NCBI GenBank assembly: GCA_964476625.1
Contig: CAYZBJ010000003.1
Coordinates: 1-64,000, forward strand
DNA from: JAMLIN01 sp964476625
Lineage (GTDB): Bacteria > Pseudomonadota > Gammaproteobacteria > Burkholderiales > Burkholderiaceae_E
Direction of reading: 5' to 3'
Length of the DNA: 64,000 nucleotides
The notes beneath the pieces were generated by a model, which had not been told where the DNA came from, searched no databases, and saw nothing but the letters and a program-made list of their open reading frames with translations. A program made the translations under genes and the position numbers. Below are positions 59,593 to 64,000 of the stretch, piece after piece (within the stretch, counting starts at the first letter, position 1; every line of letters starts with the position of its first letter).

Positions 59593-60057
59593 TCACGGGT
59601 TCCCGGCTTCGCGGGCGCGGCGCTGGGCAGCGACGTAGTCGCCGTGGGCGATGTGCAGCAGGTCGGCGATACGGCGCATGAGGTGCCGCTCGTGCGCGCT
59701 GATCTCGCCATCGGCGTACGCCACCTGCCACATCATCTCGATCACGCGCACCTTCTGTGGCGCGTCGTAGTGCCGGTTCACCAGCGAGGTGAACTGGAAG
59801 TAGTCGTTGGCCTGGCGCGACTGCTCGTCGGCGAGCGCGAGCAGTTCGATCGCCTCGACTTCCGACAGGCCGCCATGCTGGCGCAAGGCCGCCAGCACCC
59901 GCTCGCGCTCGCGCTCGTCGAGCACGGCGTCGATCCGCATCGTCTCGACCAGCAAGGCCGCGGTGGCCAGCAACAGGCGGCGCTCGTCGGTCGCGCTCGA
60001 CGCGGAGGCATCGGGCGCGAGCTGCTGGTGGAAGAATCGTGCGATGGCCTCGATCAT
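59593..60057 (-). CDS. TerB-family protein
   Basis: 154 residues, all-helical. TerB signature positions: DERRLLLATAALLVETMRID near 24-43, DERERERVLAALRQHGGL, and WQVAYADGEISAHERHLMRRIADLL near the C-terminus, with the conserved acidic D-E pair. TerB domains are named after tellurite resistance but often occur in stress and defence modules. Its start overlaps the upstream NERD-helicase stop by 4 bases (ATGA). Confidence 0.85.
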   Translation of the reverse strand: MIEAIARFFHQQLAPDASASSATDERRLLLATAALLVETMRIDAVLDERERERVLAALRQHGGLSEVEAIELLALADEQSRQANDYFQFTSLVNRHYDAPQKVRVIEMMWQVAYADGEISAHERHLMRRIADLLHIAHGDYVAAQRRAREAGNP

Positions 60058-61775
60058 GCCGGTGTGCTCCCTGCGGGTTGGCGCGCGTCGGCCGCGCCCG
60101 GCAACGCGAGCTCCCGGGCTGCCCGCGTGGACAGCACGACGGTGAGCCGCATCGACGCGCGGGTCATGCCGACGAACAGCTTGCGCGCCGCGGCCGCATC
60201 GAAGCTCTCGAAGTCGACCTCGGTGAGGATCACGCAGGGCGCGCTCTGACCCTTGAAACGATAGACCGAATCGATCAGCAGATCACCCTCCCGATATTCG
60301 GGATTGCCGAAAATATCGTAACGACCTGCAAATGCCTGCAGGCGATGGGGGCCGAGTGTTCCCGCGCCGAGCAGTTGCGAGCGGCTGCGGCCGGCCCAGG
60401 TGACGAGGACGATGTCCTGCTTGCGAAATCCGGCCCGCAACGCGCCCGTGATCGCGCGCTTGGTGGCATCGAGCATGCCGTCGGCATCCTCGTAGCAGAG
60501 GTACTCGACCTCGGCGCCGTCGACCGGGCTCTCGGCCTGCAGGCCCGGCACCGCGTCCTCGCCGAGCAGCTCGCGCAGGGCGCGCACGACGCTGCGCGGA
60601 CTGCGGTAGTTGGCCGGCGCGCGCATCACCGTCCAGCCCTCGGCCTCGAAGGGCTCGCGGCCATACAGGTTCTGCATCGGGTCCTCGAGCCAGTAGACCC
60701 GCGCCTCGTCGCGATCGCCGACCAGGCGAAACAGGTCTTCGCGCCAGCTCGCGGCGAAGTCCTGGCCTTCGTCGACGACCAGGTCGTCGACCATCTCGCG
60801 CGCATCGATGGGCAGCGCCGCCGCCTCGCGCTCCATCCGGGCGAAGCTGTCGGCCCCGCCGAATTCGACCGCATGACCGGCATTGCGCAGGCGGCGCTCG
60901 CACCACTGGTGATAGGTGAACACCCGGGACGGATCCGGCGCGATCTCGCGCAGGTGGTCGGCCAGCGGCCGGTTGAAGCAGACATAGAGCGCCCGCCGCT
61001 CGTCGCGGGCGGCATCCTCGAGCAGGGCCAGGGCGAGCTGGGTCTTGCCGCTGCCGGCGGTGCCCACCACCCGCAGGCGCAGCGCCCGCGCCTCGAGCCG
61101 GCGCGCCCAGGTCGCCAGCCCGCCCGACAGGCGGGTGACGAGGGCCTCGGCGCGCGAAAGCAGCGCGCTCACGTCGGGCACCAGTTCGAGCTCGTTGGCG
61201 AAGAAGCGCCGCAGGCGCGCCACCAGCTCGGGGCGCTCGGGCTCGGCCAGCGGCAGTTCGCCGGGTTCGTCGCGGCGCCCGAGTTGGAGCAGCTCGCGCA
61301 CCCGCCTGGCGACCCCGTCGCTGGCGCGCGAATCGACGATCTGGGCCGGATCGAGGCCAGCGCTGCCCGGCTCGCGCACGGCGTAGTCGGGGCAGTAGAG
61401 CAGGTAGTCGATCGCCGGCAGCTCGCCGCCGGTGACCGGCGCGAGGCGCTTGCGCAGGGCATCGAGCGTGCGGTCGAGCTCGAGCCGGATGTTGCGACGG
61501 CCGCCCACGTGCCGCTTGAACAGGCCTTCGGCGGTCTCGTCGAGGAACCCGGTCTTCTGCTCGACCAGCAGCAGCCGCCCCGAGGGTGCGATGACGACGA
61601 AGTCGATCTCGCCGATCGCGGCGAAGCCGCGCTCGACCCGGGTCCAGTGCACCCCATGGAAGACCGTCACCGAATCGGGCAGCCCGGCCTCGAGCCGCCC
61701 GAGCGTCTCGAGCTCGCGCGCCGCCGCCCCGGTCGCCTCGACCGCCCGCCAGTCGCTCGGCAGAATCCTGGCCAT
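60054..61775 (-). CDS. NERD nuclease-like domain fused to UvrD-type helicase
   Basis: 573 residues. NERD domain at about 20-130: GEIDFVVIAPSGRLLLVEQKTG gives the D-x(n)-E-x-K pattern of restriction-like nucleases. SF1 helicase part: Walker A VVGTAGSGKTQLALAL near 240, Walker B DLVVDEGQDF near 327, then MTRASMRLTVVLS at the end (motif VI). It is shorter than a full UvrD and lacks much of domain 2B. Probably a DNA-processing or defence helicase; the true substrate is unknown. It is coupled to the TerB gene. EamA gene lies just upstream (one base apart). Confidence 0.87.
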   Translation of the reverse strand: MARILPSDWRAVEATGAAARELETLGRLEAGLPDSVTVFHGVHWTRVERGFAAIGEIDFVVIAPSGRLLLVEQKTGFLDETAEGLFKRHVGGRRNIRLELDRTLDALRKRLAPVTGGELPAIDYLLYCPDYAVREPGSAGLDPAQIVDSRASDGVARRVRELLQLGRRDEPGELPLAEPERPELVARLRRFFANELELVPDVSALLSRAEALVTRLSGGLATWARRLEARALRLRVVGTAGSGKTQLALALLEDAARDERRALYVCFNRPLADHLREIAPDPSRVFTYHQWCERRLRNAGHAVEFGGADSFARMEREAAALPIDAREMVDDLVVDEGQDFAASWREDLFRLVGDRDEARVYWLEDPMQNLYGREPFEAEGWTVMRAPANYRSPRSVVRALRELLGEDAVPGLQAESPVDGAEVEYLCYEDADGMLDATKRAITGALRAGFRKQDIVLVTWAGRSRSQLLGAGTLGPHRLQAFAGRYDIFGNPEYREGDLLIDSVYRFKGQSAPCVILTEVDFESFDAAAARKLFVGMTRASMRLTVVLSTRAARELALPGAADARQPAGSTPA

Positions 61776-61776
61776 C

Positions 61777-62709
61777 TCAACGACCCGGCTGGCCGGCGCG
61801 CGCCTCGTGGCGCGCCACCGCAGCCACGGCGACGACGATCACCGCGCCGCCGACCAGGGCGGTCGACGCCGGCACGTTGCCGAACATCAGGAAGCCGAGC
61901 ATCGACGACCAGATCAGGTCGAGGAAGCGCACCGACTGCAAGGCGGAAATGTCGACCTTCTCCATGGCGCGGGTGATGCAGTAATGCGCGCTGCTGCCGA
62001 GGAGCCCGGCGAGCAGGAAGATCGCCCATTGTCGCAGGGTCGGCGGCTCCCAGACCGACAGGGCGAGCGGCAGGGAATAGATCGTCACCGTGAGGCCCTG
62101 CCAGACCACGATCACCGAACTGCGGTCGTAGCGGGTCAGCACCTTGGTGATCAGGAACGAGGCGGCGAAGGCGGGAGCCGCCGCGAGCATCACCAGGCTC
62201 CAGTAGCCACCGCCACCGACCCCGCCCAGGTGCGGCAGGAGCACCACCAGCACGCCGCCGAAGCCCACCAGGGTCGCCAGCCAGCGGGCGCGGGTGACCT
62301 TCTCGCCGAGAAAGAGCGCCGCGCCGATCAGGATGAACAGGGGAATGGTGAAGCCGATCGCGGTGGAGTCGGCCAGCGGCAGGTTGGGCAGCGCGAGGAA
62401 GAACAGCAGGGTGGCGATGGTGTGCGCCGCGCCGCGGATCCACTGGCCACGCATGTTGTTGGGCCAGAAGCTGCGCCAGCCGCCGCGCCGCATGCCGATC
62501 GCGATGACCGGCAGCATCACCACCAGGCCGAAGAACGCGCGCAGGAACTGCGCCTGCATCGAGTGCAACTCGAGCGCCATCAGTCGCATGACGGCGTTCA
62601 TCGTCTGCAACGCGATGCCACTGGCGATCGCCCAGAGCAGCGCGACGAGCAGGCGGGACGCCGGCAGGGCGCCTGGCGCCGGGATATTCCGGGTGGCAGG
62701 ATCGGACAC
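61777..62709 (-). CDS. EamA/DMT-superfamily transporter
   Basis: 310 residues with ten predicted helices and two EamA repeats (about 15-145 and 160-300). The GTG start at 62709 is used since TATACT lies 6 bases upstream and the sequence begins SDPATRN. The family exports amino acids, nucleotide sugars or drugs; the substrate here is unknown. Helix motif LGEKVTRARWLATLVGFGGVL (broken) is characteristic. Confidence 0.88.
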   Translation of the reverse strand: MSDPATRNIPAPGALPASRLLVALLWAIASGIALQTMNAVMRLMALELHSMQAQFLRAFFGLVVMLPVIAIGMRRGGWRSFWPNNMRGQWIRGAAHTIATLLFFLALPNLPLADSTAIGFTIPLFILIGAALFLGEKVTRARWLATLVGFGGVLVVLLPHLGGVGGGGYWSLVMLAAAPAFAASFLITKVLTRYDRSSVIVVWQGLTVTIYSLPLALSVWEPPTLRQWAIFLLAGLLGSSAHYCITRAMEKVDISALQSVRFLDLIWSSMLGFLMFGNVPASTALVGGAVIVVAVAAVARHEARAGQPGR

Positions 62710-62715
62710 CCGGCG

Positions 62716-62721
62716 AGTATA
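62716..62721 (-). promoter_or_regulatory. -10 box of probable leaderless EamA-gene promoter
   Basis: On the minus strand TATACT (5 of 6) is followed by 6 bases and the GTG start, so the message should start at the G of the initiation codon. No Shine-Dalgarno sequence. Confidence 0.45.
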
Positions 62722-62846
62722 TGCGGGCCTCGCGAATCGGGTCCGACGCGAGCGCAGCCGGGCCGTGGCGAGGCCGGACTGCGGAAGACGCGGTTTCCGC
62801 TGTCGCGACGCTCGTGTAATCTCAGCGCACTCCCGGAGCCCAATCG

Positions 62847-63797
62847 ATGACCCCCCTGCGCCCCCCTACCTCCAGCGGAATCCCCTGGTGGCCGATCGCC
62901 ATCGTCGTGGTGATCATCATCGCGCTGTTCGGCGCCTGGCGTGCAGGCCTGTTCGGCGACAACGGGGAGATCATCCCGAGCCATTCCGGCGCATCGCCCG
63001 GCACTGACGCGCCCGCCACGGCGCCGCCCGGGCCGCAGGCCGACGGCGGCGAGGCCCCCACCCCGATCCCGCCGGCGCCGGGCGTGCCGCCCGTCGATGC
63101 ATCGGCAGCGCCGCCCGCCGAACAGGAAGCCCGCGCGGCGGCCCGCAGCGGTCCGCGCTACCCGGTGCCGGACCTCGACGAACAGGCGCGGCGGCAGGCG
63201 CCCCTGCCCGAGCCGGGCATCGCGAGCGACCCGCCGCTCGCCGGCGCCCTGACGGCCTTCGGCGACCGCGGCACCCTCGCCGAGTTCTTCAACCTGCAGG
63301 ACATCGCCCGCCGTTTCGTGATCACCGTCGACAACCTGCCGCGCGAGATCGTGCCTTCCCAGCAAAGCGCGGTGCGACGCGTTCCGGGCCCGCTCACGGT
63401 CCAGCCGGTCGACGACGGCTTCGAGCTGCAGAACGCGAACGACCAGCGCTACCAGGCGTTCCTGCGCTTTGCCGAATCGATCGACCCGGGCACCGCGGCG
63501 CGACTCTACGTGCGCTTCTATCCGCTGCTGCAGTACGAGTACCAGCAACTGGGCTTCCCGGACGGCCATCTCAACGACCGGGTGATCGTCGCGATCGACA
63601 ACATGCTGGCGGCGCCCACGCCGCGCGGCCCGATCAGGCTGGTCCAGCCGAAGGTGCTCTACCGCTTCGCCGACCCGGCCCTCGAATCGCTCTCCGCGGG
63701 CCAGAAGATCATGGTCCGGATCGGGCCCGACAATGCCCGTCGGCTGCGCGCCGTCCTGCTGCGCCTGCGCGACGAACTCACGACCCTCGGCAAATGA
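62847..63797 (+). CDS. DUF3014 family membrane-anchored protein
   Basis: 316 residues. One N-terminal membrane helix (about 13-32: WWPIAIVVVIIIALFGAW), a Pro/Ala-rich linker (about 45-110), then a globular DUF3014 domain (about 115-316) starting with LAGALTAFGDRGTLAEFFNLQDIARRFV and including YVRFYPLLQYEYQQLGFP. Probably in the periplasm with a single anchor. Function unknown. Confidence 0.87.
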   Translation: MTPLRPPTSSGIPWWPIAIVVVIIIALFGAWRAGLFGDNGEIIPSHSGASPGTDAPATAPPGPQADGGEAPTPIPPAPGVPPVDASAAPPAEQEARAAARSGPRYPVPDLDEQARRQAPLPEPGIASDPPLAGALTAFGDRGTLAEFFNLQDIARRFVITVDNLPREIVPSQQSAVRRVPGPLTVQPVDDGFELQNANDQRYQAFLRFAESIDPGTAARLYVRFYPLLQYEYQQLGFPDGHLNDRVIVAIDNMLAAPTPRGPIRLVQPKVLYRFADPALESLSAGQKIMVRIGPDNARRLRAVLLRLRDELTTLGK

Positions 63798-63852
63798 GAA
63801 CTGCGGACGAATCATCCGCGCCCACCGCCGAACCGACGATGAAGCCAACGCA

Positions 63853-64000
63853 ATGCTGCTGACACCCAAGGGATTCGAACCACGCCTGGACCTCGCGCTC
63901 GACGACGACACCATCGTCCACCTCTTCGTGCGCGACCGACTGGTCCACAGCCTCGACGAGACCGGCGCGATGCGCTGGGCCCAGTACCGGGCCATGGGCT
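63853..64000 (+). CDS. Unidentified protein, 5' end only
   Basis: 49 codons are visible, beginning MLLTPKGFEPRLDLALDDD and reading to the window edge without a stop. No motif is recognised. Its acceptable codon usage and position downstream of the DUF3014 gene in the same direction make it a likely gene. The product cannot be named. Confidence 0.5.
   Translation, partial: MLLTPKGFEPRLDLALDDDTIVHLFVRDRLVHSLDETGAMRWAQYRAMG

Noticed and set aside
1..64000. tRNA or rRNA genes
   Set aside because: No cloverleaf or rRNA-like sequence noticed in the gaps; a covariance-model scan would settle this.

Overview
The window is about 64 kb of GC-rich, densely coded chromosome. It is almost certainly betaproteobacterial, most likely Burkholderiales. 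Supporting signs are a DUF3567 gene, the order def-fmt-htpX-rsmB-DUF4390-ntrY-ntrX diverging from LysM-dprA-topoisomerase III, a phasin gene (polyhydroxyalkanoate granules), the FabA/FabB route to unsaturated fatty acids, and a TRAP transporter next to acyl-CoA genes. No rRNA, tRNA, CRISPR array or complete insertion sequence was seen. Most long antisense reading frames are shadows caused by high GC.

Layout. 0-5.2 kb: the 5' part of nirB (assimilatory nitrite reductase) diverges from a CbiX-type chelatase, followed by an FAD monooxygenase, an enol-lactone hydrolase and a rhodanese. 5.3-7.1 kb: fabA-fabB. 7.2-11.0 kb: an accessory patch with two toxin-antitoxin modules (PrlF/YhaV under a perfect 36-bp palindrome, and ParE with a two-part antitoxin) around an unknown lipoprotein. 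11.2-18.9 kb: DUF3567, then two paralogous RTX-type secreted surface proteins with a SAF-domain dehydrogenase between them. 18.9-26.3 kb: the minus-strand housekeeping block def to ntrX. 26.5-32.3 kb: LysM, dprA, topB, chaC on the plus strand. 32.3-36.8 kb: TerC, a DUF456-like protein, an iron-type alcohol dehydrogenase, a PLP dehydratase and a dienelactone hydrolase. 37.0-42.5 kb: a complete archaic chaperone-usher (Csu-like) pilus operon. 42.5-54.4 kb: a CoA-dependent catabolic region with a TRAP importer, an ADP-forming acyl-CoA ligase, an acyl-CoA dehydrogenase, two SDRs, a DUF35/thiolase-fold pair, and TetR and WYL regulators. 54.5-64 kb: a UvrD-family helicase, a repeat-rich 667-bp gap, queC with a VUT transporter, phasin, TerB with a NERD helicase, an EamA exporter, a DUF3014 protein and the start of an unknown gene.

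How the genes work together. The TRAP genes, ligase, dehydrogenase and SDR lie in one direction in one likely operon whose promoter carries a 30-bp interrupted dyad. They read as import, CoA activation and beta-oxidation of an unidentified carboxylic acid. The thiolase-fold protein 4 kb away has Ser where thiolases have the catalytic Cys and is fused by a 4-bp overlap to a DUF35 gene, the arrangement of DUF35-partnered aldolases, so it may cleave the chain by retro-aldol chemistry. The two RTX proteins share an unrecognised module of about 200 residues wedged inside the calcium-binding repeats. Several promoters sit so close to start codons (cbiX, queC, the EamA gene, the WYL regulator) that leaderless transcripts are likely. 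A matched pair of nested GGGGTCAGAC hairpins occupies two convergent gene ends.
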